A stretch of 15,287 bases of DNA from Deferribacteres bacterium (lineage in GTDB: Bacteria; Thermosulfidibacterota; Thermosulfidibacteria; Thermosulfidibacterales; Thermosulfidibacteraceae): the NCBI GenBank assembly GCA_013153205.1, contig JAADEW010000108.1, forward strand, positions 1 through 15,287, in the 5' to 3' direction. This document shows, piece after piece, positions 7,720 to 13,617 of the stretch. Below the pieces are notes generated by a model that had not been told where the DNA came from, ran no database searches, and saw only the letters and a list, made by a program, of their open reading frames with translations. The stretch's first letter is position 1, and each line of letters opens with the position of its first letter. The translations under genes were made by a program, and so were the position numbers.

Positions 7720-7914
7720 TTAAACCGCCTTCTCCACCTTCCCCGCTTTGAGGCACTTGGTGCAGACCTTTATCCTCTTGACCTGCCCGTTGGGAAGCCT
7801 CACCTTAACCTTCTGAATGTTGGGATGAAACTTCCTGCTACTCACATTGTGAGCGTGGCTTATCTGCTTACCGAAAACGGTCTGCTTTCCGCATATCTCG
7901 CATCTTCTTGCCAT
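7720..7914 (-). CDS. rpmB: Large ribosomal subunit protein bL28
   Basis: This is ribosomal protein L28 of the 50S subunit, 64 residues, a normal bacterial length. It opens with MARRCEICGK and carries the family SHAHNVSSRKFHPN segment. It has two Cys-x2-Cys pairs, C5/C8 and C51/C54, making it the zinc-binding (C+) form. It reads on the minus strand from ATG 7914 with AAGGAGG about 7 nt upstream (plus-strand 7922-7928). It has its own near-consensus promoter and appears monocistronic. Its end converges on rel. No convincing intrinsic terminator is visible downstream. Confidence 0.97.
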   Translation of the reverse strand: MARRCEICGKQTVFGKQISHAHNVSSRKFHPNIQKVKVRLPNGQVKRIKVCTKCLKAGKVEKAV

Positions 7915-7943
7915 CTCTCTCCCTCCTTGAAAAGCGAGGCTTA

Positions 7944-7972
7944 TTTATAGCCGCAGTGCCTCTTTATGTCAA
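7944..7972 (-). promoter_or_regulatory. Near-consensus promoter of rpmB
   Basis: On the minus strand TTGACA (plus-strand 7967-7972, perfect) is followed after 17 bp by TATAAA (plus-strand 7944-7949, 5/6). Transcription would start near 7937, giving a leader of about 23 nt with the AAGGAGG ribosome-binding site. This is the best promoter in the window and fits a highly expressed ribosomal protein gene. Confidence 0.75.
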
Positions 7973-7991
7973 TAGAAGTTTAGCCTATAAT
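7963..7991 (+). promoter_or_regulatory. Promoter of the DUF763 operon, predicting a leaderless mRNA
   Basis: A perfect TATAAT lies at 7986-7991, only 7 nt before the ATG at 7999. A weak -35 (TTTATG, 7963-7968, 3/6) is 17 bp upstream and overlaps the -35 box of divergent rpmB by 2 bp. A transcript starting the usual 6-8 nt after the -10 would begin at or next to the start codon. The intervening sequence ends in four Cs and holds no Shine-Dalgarno. Confidence 0.5.
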
Positions 7992-7998
7992 ATGCCCC

Positions 7999-9078
7999 AT
8001 GAGAAGAACGGGACTGACAGACCTGCCCCTCCACACGGGAAAGGCACCGAGGTGGCTCTTTGAAAGAATGAAGAGCCTTGCCGCAGAGGTGCTCTACCTC
8101 ATAGCCCTGGAATACGGAACCGCCGAGGTTTTAAGGAGGTTTTCCGACCCCTTCTGGTTTCAGGCTTTCGGATGTCTTCTGGGATTTGACTGGCACTCAA
8201 GCGGCATCACCACCACAGTTATGGGTGCCGTTAAAGAAGGGCTGAAAAAATATCCGGAGCTCAACCTCTTTGTTGCCGGCGGAAAGGGAAAGACGAGCCT
8301 CAAAACCCCGGAAGAGATAGCCAATACATGCGAGAAAAAGGGGATTTCCCACGGAAACAGGCTGATAAAATTGAGCAGGCTTGCCGCAAAGATAGACAAC
8401 AGCGCCGTTCAGGACGGATTCAGCCTCTACCACCACACATTTATCTTCACCGCAGACGGAAGCTGGGCGGTGATTCAGCAGGGACTGGACGACAAAAGGC
8501 TTCTCGCCAGAAGATACCACTGGCTCGGGGAGCGGGTGAAGAAAATGACCATAGAACCACACGCGGCTGTTTGCTGTGATGTAAGAAAACCCACCCTCAA
8601 TTTAGTGGACAAAACGGCAAAGGAGCTTCAATCCTCCATGGTAGAGCTTGCGCTTCTTCATCCGGAAAGGCTTGCCGCGGAGATGGAGCTCGCAAGGCTC
8701 TCAATGCCGAGAAGGCACCACATAAGCCTTGAAGACATTGACATAAAAAGGTTTAAAACCACCATGGAGAAGGCTTACGAAAATCAGGTAAAGGACTTTG
8801 AAGAGCTTCTTGCGGTAAAAGGCGCAGGCGCCAAGTTTTTAAGGGCGTTAGCCCTCACGGCGGAAATCGTGCACGGCAAAAGAATAAGCTTTAAAGACCC
8901 GGCAAGATACGCCTTTGCCCACGGCGGAAAGGACGGCCATCCCTTTCCCGTAAACAGAAAAATCTACGACCACACCATAGAAACGCTTAAAGAGATTATC
9001 AGCAGGGCAAAGGTGGGAGAGGTGGAAAAAAGCAAAGCCCTCAAAAGGCTTGCAAGACTGCAGGAGAGGCTAACATGA
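7999..9078 (+). CDS. DUF763 family protein of unknown function
   Basis: This 359-residue protein belongs to the uncharacterised DUF763 family (COG1415), found mainly in archaea and thermophilic bacteria. The start matches the family opening (TGLTDLPLHTGKAPRWLFERM). Further family-like segments are the middle HHTFIFTADGSWAVIQQG (about 147-164), PRRHHIS, and the C-terminal RYAFAHGGKDGHPFPVNR. Around residues 273-284, VKGAGAKFLRAL resembles the hairpin of helix-hairpin-helix DNA/RNA-binding motifs; this is my inference. Many conserved His, Asp and Lys residues suggest nucleic-acid binding or an enzyme, but no known active site is evident. No membrane or signal segment is present. The ATG lacks a ribosome-binding site and lies 7 nt after a TATAAT box; an in-frame stop at 7981 excludes an upstream start. 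The stop overlaps the next gene in ATGA. Confidence 0.9.
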   Translation: MRRTGLTDLPLHTGKAPRWLFERMKSLAAEVLYLIALEYGTAEVLRRFSDPFWFQAFGCLLGFDWHSSGITTTVMGAVKEGLKKYPELNLFVAGGKGKTSLKTPEEIANTCEKKGISHGNRLIKLSRLAAKIDNSAVQDGFSLYHHTFIFTADGSWAVIQQGLDDKRLLARRYHWLGERVKKMTIEPHAAVCCDVRKPTLNLVDKTAKELQSSMVELALLHPERLAAEMELARLSMPRRHHISLEDIDIKRFKTTMEKAYENQVKDFEELLAVKGAGAKFLRALALTAEIVHGKRISFKDPARYAFAHGGKDGHPFPVNRKIYDHTIETLKEIISRAKVGEVEKSKALKRLARLQERLT

Positions 9079-10025
9079 AGGCATTAGCCCTTTACTCAGG
9101 TGGGCTGGACAGCATACTGGCCGTTAAGCTCATAGAAAGGCAGGGGATAGATGTGGTTCCCGTTCACATATACACGGGATTTGCCGGAAGAAAAGATAAA
9201 GCCTTTATTGAGGAGGCGGTGAAAGCCTACGGCTTAAAAGAGCCTGTTGTGCTCGATGCGAGAGAGGAGTTTCTGCACATTCTCAAAAGCCCCAGATACG
9301 GCTACGGGAAGCACCTAAACCCGTGCATAGACTGCAAGATATTCTTTCTGAGAAAGCTGAAAGAACTTATGCAGAAGACAGGGGCTCAGTTCGCTGTAAC
9401 CGGAGAGGTGCTGGGACAAAGGCCCATGAGCCAGAACAAATCCGCCATGCTTCTCATAGAGAAAGAGAGCTCCCTCAAAGGGTTGATTGTTCGGCCTTTA
9501 AGCGCCAAACTCCTCCCACCCTCCATCCCGGAAGAGAAGGGGTGGATAAAACGGGATGAGCTTTGCGGAATTTCTGGAAGAGGCAGAAAGATACAGCTCA
9601 AACTGGCTGAAGAGTTCGGGCTGAAGAAGATTCCAACCCCCGCCGGAGGATGCCTTCTCACCGACCCCACCTTTTCCCGGAGGCTAAAGATTCTCATGGA
9701 TGTGGTGGAGGAAACCGGATGGGAGGAGATAGAGCTGATAAAGATGGGGAGAATGTTCCTGATAAATGGCTGTATCCTGCTCGTTGCAAGAAACGAAAAG
9801 GAAAAAGCCTTCTTCCTCTCAAAGGATAACGCCGTGTTTGACGAGGAAAGGAGAACAGCCGGATGCATCATAGGAAACTCTGAAGGCGCAGAAAGGGAGA
9901 TTGCAGGTATTATACTGCGATACGCAAGAAAGGGCGGAACCGTTATCCTGAAAGGAAAGAAGATAAAAGGACAGCCCCTCTCACCGGAGGAGGTTCACAC
10001 AAAACTTGTAGGAGTAAAAGCATGA
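9075..10025 (+). CDS. PP-loop ATPase related to MnmA/ThiI, probable tRNA-thiolation enzyme
   Basis: This 316-residue protein has an N-terminal PP-loop ATP-pyrophosphatase domain with the nucleotide motif YSGGLDS at 7-13. That places it among enzymes that adenylate RNA or small molecules, closest in feel to MnmA and ThiI. NPCIDCK (Cys84, Cys87) corresponds to the NPxxxCN region of MnmA. PAGGCLLTDP (Cys193) corresponds to the second catalytic cysteine region. A CxxC pair plus a distant third Cys is the arrangement of [4Fe-4S]-dependent tRNA thiolases such as TtcA and TtuA, so a cluster is predicted. The last ~100 residues (from about 215) form a separate basic alpha/beta region without MnmA's usual C-terminal barrels; an NFACT-R-like RNA-binding fold is a tentative possibility. 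It overlaps both neighbours by 4 nt. The exact target base cannot be read from sequence. Confidence 0.82.
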   Translation: MKALALYSGGLDSILAVKLIERQGIDVVPVHIYTGFAGRKDKAFIEEAVKAYGLKEPVVLDAREEFLHILKSPRYGYGKHLNPCIDCKIFFLRKLKELMQKTGAQFAVTGEVLGQRPMSQNKSAMLLIEKESSLKGLIVRPLSAKLLPPSIPEEKGWIKRDELCGISGRGRKIQLKLAEEFGLKKIPTPAGGCLLTDPTFSRRLKILMDVVEETGWEEIELIKMGRMFLINGCILLVARNEKEKAFFLSKDNAVFDEERRTAGCIIGNSEGAEREIAGIILRYARKGGTVILKGKKIKGQPLSPEEVHTKLVGVKA

Positions 10026-10612
10026 AGGCACTGCTCATAATATTAAGCTTCCTCACAGGCTCAATCCCCTTTGGAATTATCGTGTCAAAGCTCTTCAAAG
10101 GTGAAGACCCCAGAAAGGTGGGAAGCGGAAACATAGGAGCCACCAATGTGGCGCGGGCGGCAGGACCTGCGGCAGGGCTCATAACCCTCATCCTTGACAT
10201 ACTGAAGGGCGCCATCCCCGTTGTAATAGCGGAAAGGCTTTTCCCCTCCTCGTCCTTCGCATTTTTGTGCGGGCTCTCAGCCATAGTGGGCCACTGCTAC
10301 TCCCCGTTTCTGGGCTTCAACGGAGGAAAGGGAGTGGCAACGGGCGCAGGGGTGTTCATGGCTTTCAACTTCAAAGCCTTCCTCATGGGGCTTTTAGTGT
10401 TCGCCACAGTGTTTGCCGCAACAAAGATAGTCTCCCTCGCATCCATAACTTCAGCCCTCTCCATGCCGGTGTGGATACTTCTGCTCACCCACGACGCGAA
10501 AAAGGCTTTCATCACGCTTCTTGTAGCGCTGTTCATCACTTACAGGCACAGGGAGAATATAAAAAGGCTCCTCCGGAAAGAGGAGCCCAGATTCAGCCTG
10601 AAAAAGGACTGA
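10022..10612 (+). CDS. plsY: Glycerol-3-phosphate acyltransferase PlsY
   Basis: PlsY is an integral membrane enzyme that transfers an acyl group from acyl-phosphate to glycerol-3-phosphate, making lysophosphatidic acid, the first step of phospholipid synthesis. The 196-residue length is typical. It is strongly hydrophobic, with about five likely membrane segments. The three cytoplasmic active-site motifs are present: GSGNIGATN at 34-42, GGKGVAT at 101-107 and RHRENI at 175-180. ATG 10022 overlaps the previous stop codon (ATGA), so translation is coupled to the PP-loop gene. The 3' end also encodes, on the opposite strand, the terminator of the eno operon. Convergent eno starts its stop codon 8 nt downstream. 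Confidence 0.96.
   Translation: MKALLIILSFLTGSIPFGIIVSKLFKGEDPRKVGSGNIGATNVARAAGPAAGLITLILDILKGAIPVVIAERLFPSSSFAFLCGLSAIVGHCYSPFLGFNGGKGVATGAGVFMAFNFKAFLMGLLVFATVFAATKIVSLASITSALSMPVWILLLTHDAKKAFITLLVALFITYRHRENIKRLLRKEEPRFSLKKD
10555..10587 (-). terminator. Intrinsic terminator of the kamA-tlyA-eno operon, inside plsY
   Basis: Read on the minus strand, an 8-bp perfect GC-rich stem (GGCTCCTC / GAGGAGCC, plus-strand 10566-10573 and 10580-10587) with a 6-nt loop is followed at once by TTTTTATATTC (10565 down to 10555). It lies 34 nt past the eno stop codon and entirely within the last codons of plsY. On the plus strand the same hairpin has no T-run after it, so it should act only on minus-strand transcripts. 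Confidence 0.8.
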
Positions 10613-10626
10613 CCAACCTCTCAGTC
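10607..10626. repeat. Short inverted repeat joining the plsY and eno stop codons
   Basis: GACTGA (10607-10612) and TCAGTC (10621-10626) form a 6-bp inverted repeat around an 8-nt spacer, with both genes' TGA stop codons inside the arms. On the minus strand it is followed by CCTTTTT, so it may add weakly to eno termination. On the plus strand there is no T-run. The role as a terminator is uncertain. Confidence 0.35.
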
Positions 10627-11889
10627 AAGGACGGCTTTTCCGGGATAGATGGCTACATCCTCAAGCTCTTCCTCTATCCTCAAAAGCTGGTTATACTTGC
10701 AGACCCTGTCGGTTCTTGAAAGGGAGCCCGTTTTTATAAACCCGGAGTTGACCGCCACCGCAAGGTCGGCAATGGTGGTATCCTCCGTCTCACCCGACCT
10801 GTGGGAGATTATGGTCTTGTATCCGTGGGTTCTGGCAAGCTCAATGGCGTCAAGGGTTTCGGTCAGGGTGCCTATCTGATTCAGCTTTATCAGCACTGCA
10901 TTTGCCACATTCTCCTCTATCCCCTTCTTTATCAGCTTGGTGTTGGTCACGAAGACGTCATCGCCCACAAGAAGAATCCGGTCCCCAAGTTCCTCTGTAA
11001 GCTTCTTCCAGCCTTCCCAGTCGTTTTCGTCAACCCCGTCCTCAATGGAGACTATGGGATAAGCCTCTATGAGCTTTTTATACCACTCTATAAGCTCGTC
11101 AACCGTGAGCTCCTTCCCGTCAACCAGATATTTCCCGTCCCTGTAGAAGGTGCTGGATGCCGAATCTATGGCTATAGCAATATCTTCACCGGGTTTATAC
11201 CCTGCCCTCTCAATGGCTTCCATAAGGACATCCAGAGCTTCCTGATTGCTTGAAAGGTTGGGAGCAAAACCGCCCTCGTCTCCCACATTGGTGCTGTAGC
11301 CCTTGCTCTTCAGCACGGCTTTCAGGTGATGGAAGGTCTCAGCCCCCATCCTCAAAGCCTCGGAAAAGGAAGGAGCACCCCAGGGCAGTATCATAAACTC
11401 CTGTATATCCACATTGTTGTCCGCATGAGCCCCGCCGTTCAACACATTCATCATGGGAACGGGCAGAACCTTGGCGTTCACCCCACCTATGTAGCGGTAA
11501 AGGGGAAGCTCAAGCTCGTTGGCGGCGGCTTTGGCCACGGCAAGGGAAACGCCCAATATGGCGTTTGCCCCAAGCCTTGATTTGTTTTCGGTGCCGTCAA
11601 GCTCTATAAGGAGTTTGTCTATACCCACCTGGTCAAAGGGGTCAAGGCCTATCACCTCAGGGGCTATGACCTCGTTCACATTATCAACGGCTTTCCTCAC
11701 CCCTTTGCCAAGATACCTCTCCTTGTCTCCGTCCCTCAGCTCAAGAGCTTCCTTCTCACCGGTTGATGCCCCGGAAGGAACGGAAGCTCTCCCCCACACA
11801 CCGTTATCAAGAACCACGTCAACCTCAACGGTGGGGTTACCCCTTGAATCCAGTATCTCCCTTGCCCAAACATCAATAATCTCAGCCAT
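10621..11889 (-). CDS. eno: Enolase (phosphopyruvate hydratase)
   Basis: Enolase interconverts 2-phosphoglycerate and phosphoenolpyruvate in glycolysis/gluconeogenesis. With ATG at 11889 it is 422 residues, a normal length. Conserved segments include REILDSRGNPTVEV at 10-23, the mobile SGASTG loop at 39-44, MNVLNGGAHADNN, VGDEGGFAPN, SIEDG, LVGDDVFVTN, IKLNQIGTLTET and SHRSGETEDTTIADLAVA. They cover the Mg2+-binding acids and the catalytic Glu/Lys/His set. GDDVF in place of the usual GDDLF is a conservative change. The upstream GTG at 11898 overlaps the AGGAGG ribosome-binding site (plus-strand 11898-11903), so it cannot be the start; ATG 11889 is spaced 8 nt from it. The start overlaps the end of tlyA by 8 nt. 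A terminator follows at 10555-10587. Confidence 0.97.
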   Translation of the reverse strand: MAEIIDVWAREILDSRGNPTVEVDVVLDNGVWGRASVPSGASTGEKEALELRDGDKERYLGKGVRKAVDNVNEVIAPEVIGLDPFDQVGIDKLLIELDGTENKSRLGANAILGVSLAVAKAAANELELPLYRYIGGVNAKVLPVPMMNVLNGGAHADNNVDIQEFMILPWGAPSFSEALRMGAETFHHLKAVLKSKGYSTNVGDEGGFAPNLSSNQEALDVLMEAIERAGYKPGEDIAIAIDSASSTFYRDGKYLVDGKELTVDELIEWYKKLIEAYPIVSIEDGVDENDWEGWKKLTEELGDRILLVGDDVFVTNTKLIKKGIEENVANAVLIKLNQIGTLTETLDAIELARTHGYKTIISHRSGETEDTTIADLAVAVNSGFIKTGSLSRTDRVCKYNQLLRIEEELEDVAIYPGKAVLD

Positions 11890-12661
11890 GGCTTTCACCT
11901 CCTGTTTGGTCCACTTTATTTAATCTCAAGTGCATGAGATATTCAACATTGCCTTTGGCACCCTTTATGGGGGACTCCGTCACTCCCAAAACGGAAAAAC
12001 CGAGCTGTTGTGCTGTCTTTTTTATCTTCTCCACCGCCTCCTGCCTGTAAGCCTCTTCTCTAACTATACCTCCGCGGGAGACCTTCTCCCTGCCCACTTC
12101 AAACTGAGGCTTTACGAGAACCACGCATTCTCCGCCCTCTTCCAGAAGTTCCTTCACCTTGGGAAGCACCTTCTCCAGAGAGATAAAAGAAACATCAACG
12201 CAGACGAAATCAACCCTATCCGCAACCGCGCTCCTCGGCATGTGCCTGATGTTGGTCTTCTCAAGCACCACCACCCTTGGGTCGTTTCTCAGCTTCCAGT
12301 CAAGCACACCATACCCCACATCCACGGCGTAAACCTTTTTCGCTCCGTTAAGCAGAAGACAGTGGGTAAAACCACCGGTTGACGCCCCGATGTCAACGCA
12401 CACCTTGTCCTTCACATCTATGCGGAAGTGCTTGAGGGCTTTCTCAAGCTTAAGCCCACCCCGGGAAACGTAAGGTATATCCTCGCCCCTAAGCTCTATA
12501 CGGGCATCGCCGGAAACTCTGGTTCCCGGTTTGGTGACGGGCTTTCCGTCAACCAGAACCCTGCCAGCCATAAGAAGGGCCTTGGCTCTCTCCCTGCTTT
12601 TTACCAGTCCCCTGTCCACCAAAAGCTTGTCTATCCTCTCACACGAGGAGCCTTTTCCCAT
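11882..12661 (-). CDS. tlyA: TlyA family rRNA (cytidine-2'-O)-methyltransferase
   Basis: TlyA proteins methylate the 2'-hydroxyl of cytidines in rRNA; the family is also annotated as hemolysin A. From ATG 12661 the protein has 259 residues. Residues about 8-70 are an S4 RNA-binding domain (RIDKLLVDRGLVKSRERAKAL, then AGRVLVDGKPV). The rest is an FtsJ/RrmJ-type methyltransferase, with SAM motif DIGASTGGFT from residue 90. The catalytic tetrad positions are Lys71 (RGGLKLE), Asp156 (CVDVSFISL), Lys184 (VKPQFE) and Glu240 (GNVEYL); all are intact. An in-frame TTG at 12679 would add 6 residues, but ATG is preferred because the S4 domain starts right after it. The start overlaps the kamA-like gene by 23 nt and the end overlaps eno by 8 nt, indicating one operon. 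Confidence 0.94.
   Translation of the reverse strand: MGKGSSCERIDKLLVDRGLVKSRERAKALLMAGRVLVDGKPVTKPGTRVSGDARIELRGEDIPYVSRGGLKLEKALKHFRIDVKDKVCVDIGASTGGFTHCLLLNGAKKVYAVDVGYGVLDWKLRNDPRVVVLEKTNIRHMPRSAVADRVDFVCVDVSFISLEKVLPKVKELLEEGGECVVLVKPQFEVGREKVSRGGIVREEAYRQEAVEKIKKTAQQLGFSVLGVTESPIKGAKGNVEYLMHLRLNKVDQTGGESHG
11898..11903 (-). promoter_or_regulatory. Ribosome-binding site deciding the eno start
   Basis: A perfect AGGAGG on the minus strand lies inside the last codons of tlyA, 8 nt before ATG 11889. The in-frame GTG at 11898 shares its last G and is ruled out as the initiator. The strength fits high enolase expression independent of tlyA. Confidence 0.75.
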
Positions 12662-13568
12662 ATCTCGTATCCACGGCAAATCTCGGAGTCACCATGGGTC
12701 CAAACTCGGAAAGGAGCCTTTTTGTGAGCTCAACCCCCCTCCCCTCATCCACCTTGAAGTGCTGAGTGCCCTTCACCGGGTCGCAGGAAAACAGATAGTA
12801 AGGCTTCACCCCCACAGACGCAAGTCTGAAGAAGAGCTCCTTCAGCGTTTCAAAGCTGTCGTTCACCCCTTTCAACAGCACACTCTGGTTGTTGATGGAA
12901 ACCCCCGTTTTCAACAGGGAAAGTATAGCATCTCTGCTTTCCCTCGTCACCTCATTCGGGTGGTTGAAGTGGGTATTTATCCACAGCGGAGCGTACTTCT
13001 CAAGAAGAGAAAGCCTCTTTCCATCAAAGATGCCAGGCGCCACCACCGGTGCCCTCGTGCCTATCCTCACTATCCTGACGCTTTCCACCGACCTTATCCG
13101 GGCAAGAAGCTCCTCCAGAAGCTCAACGGGAAGCGCAAAAGGGTCCCCTCCCGAAAGGATGACATCGCTGATTTCCGGATGGGCTTTAAGATAGTTTTCA
13201 AGCTCGTCAAACCTATCAAAGACGAAGGGAGAAGCCTTCCAGTTCCTCTTTCTCATGCAGAACCGGCAGTAAACAAAGCAGAGATTCGTGGTCACAACCA
13301 GCAGTCTGTTCTTATACCTTCTCACGAGATGGGGTATCCCGGTGCTTTCATCCTCACCAAAGGGGTCCTCCTCGCCGCAGGATGAAAGCTCACTCTTTTC
13401 AGGGAAAAACTGCCTGAAAACGGCATCGGAAAAGTCCTTACTTTTTGCCAGAAAAAAGTAGTAATCCGTGCACCTAAAGGGGTAAACCTCTTCAACCGCC
13501 TTCGCTTCATCCGCAAGGGTTTTCTCCACAAACCTTTCTATTTCCTCTATTTTCGTGTAAATTTTCAT
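12639..13568 (-). CDS. KamA/EpmB family radical SAM protein (lysine 2,3-aminomutase-like)
   Basis: The family comprises PLP-dependent radical SAM enzymes that move the alpha-amino group of lysine to the beta carbon, either free lysine (KamA) or for EF-P modification (EpmB). From ATG 13568 the protein is 309 residues, shorter than KamA (about 416) and EpmB (about 340). The cluster motif C-x3-C-x2-C is Cys97, Cys101 and Cys104, followed by Arg106, the equivalent of the carboxylate-binding Arg. ILSGGDPFALP is the SAM-binding GGD region. Asp263 (SCDPVKG) and Asp300 match the lysine epsilon-amino ligands. The PLP lysine is probably Lys305 in a TRYGK loop, two residues shorter than the usual PGGGGK, and the protein ends 4 residues later. 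The zinc-binding tail of KamA is absent. A TTG at 13586 is a weaker start. No efp gene is in view. Confidence 0.88.
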   Translation of the reverse strand: MKIYTKIEEIERFVEKTLADEAKAVEEVYPFRCTDYYFFLAKSKDFSDAVFRQFFPEKSELSSCGEEDPFGEDESTGIPHLVRRYKNRLLVVTTNLCFVYCRFCMRKRNWKASPFVFDRFDELENYLKAHPEISDVILSGGDPFALPVELLEELLARIRSVESVRIVRIGTRAPVVAPGIFDGKRLSLLEKYAPLWINTHFNHPNEVTRESRDAILSLLKTGVSINNQSVLLKGVNDSFETLKELFFRLASVGVKPYYLFSCDPVKGTQHFKVDEGRGVELTKRLLSEFGPMVTPRFAVDTRYGKRLLV

Positions 13569-13617
13569 AAAAAGCTTTCTTCTCAAAAGTGAGCAATTTT
13601 CTCAAGGGGGTGAAGGG
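13569..13617. promoter_or_regulatory. Divergent control region between the kamA-like operon and the M24 gene
   Basis: Only 49 nt separate the two divergent starts, so promoters for both must lie here or reach into the coding ends. I see no near-consensus -35/-10 pair in either direction. The plus side carries AAGGGGGTGA close to ATG 13618, one mismatch from an ideal Shine-Dalgarno. The minus side has a purine-rich GAGAAGAAAG before ATG 13568. Confidence 0.4.

Noticed and set aside
7650..7730. Terminators between convergent rel and rpmB
   Set aside because: Only tiny stems are visible (CGGTTAAACCG at the rpmB stop, and AACGCCGTT before a T-run on the minus strand). Stems of 3-5 bp with loops of 1-3 nt do not support a terminator call.
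12531..13385. Plus-strand open frame of 284 codons
   Set aside because: It lies opposite the kamA-like and tlyA genes, whose motifs are unmistakable. Its own protein is His/Pro/Arg-rich and resembles no family; it is an antisense shadow.
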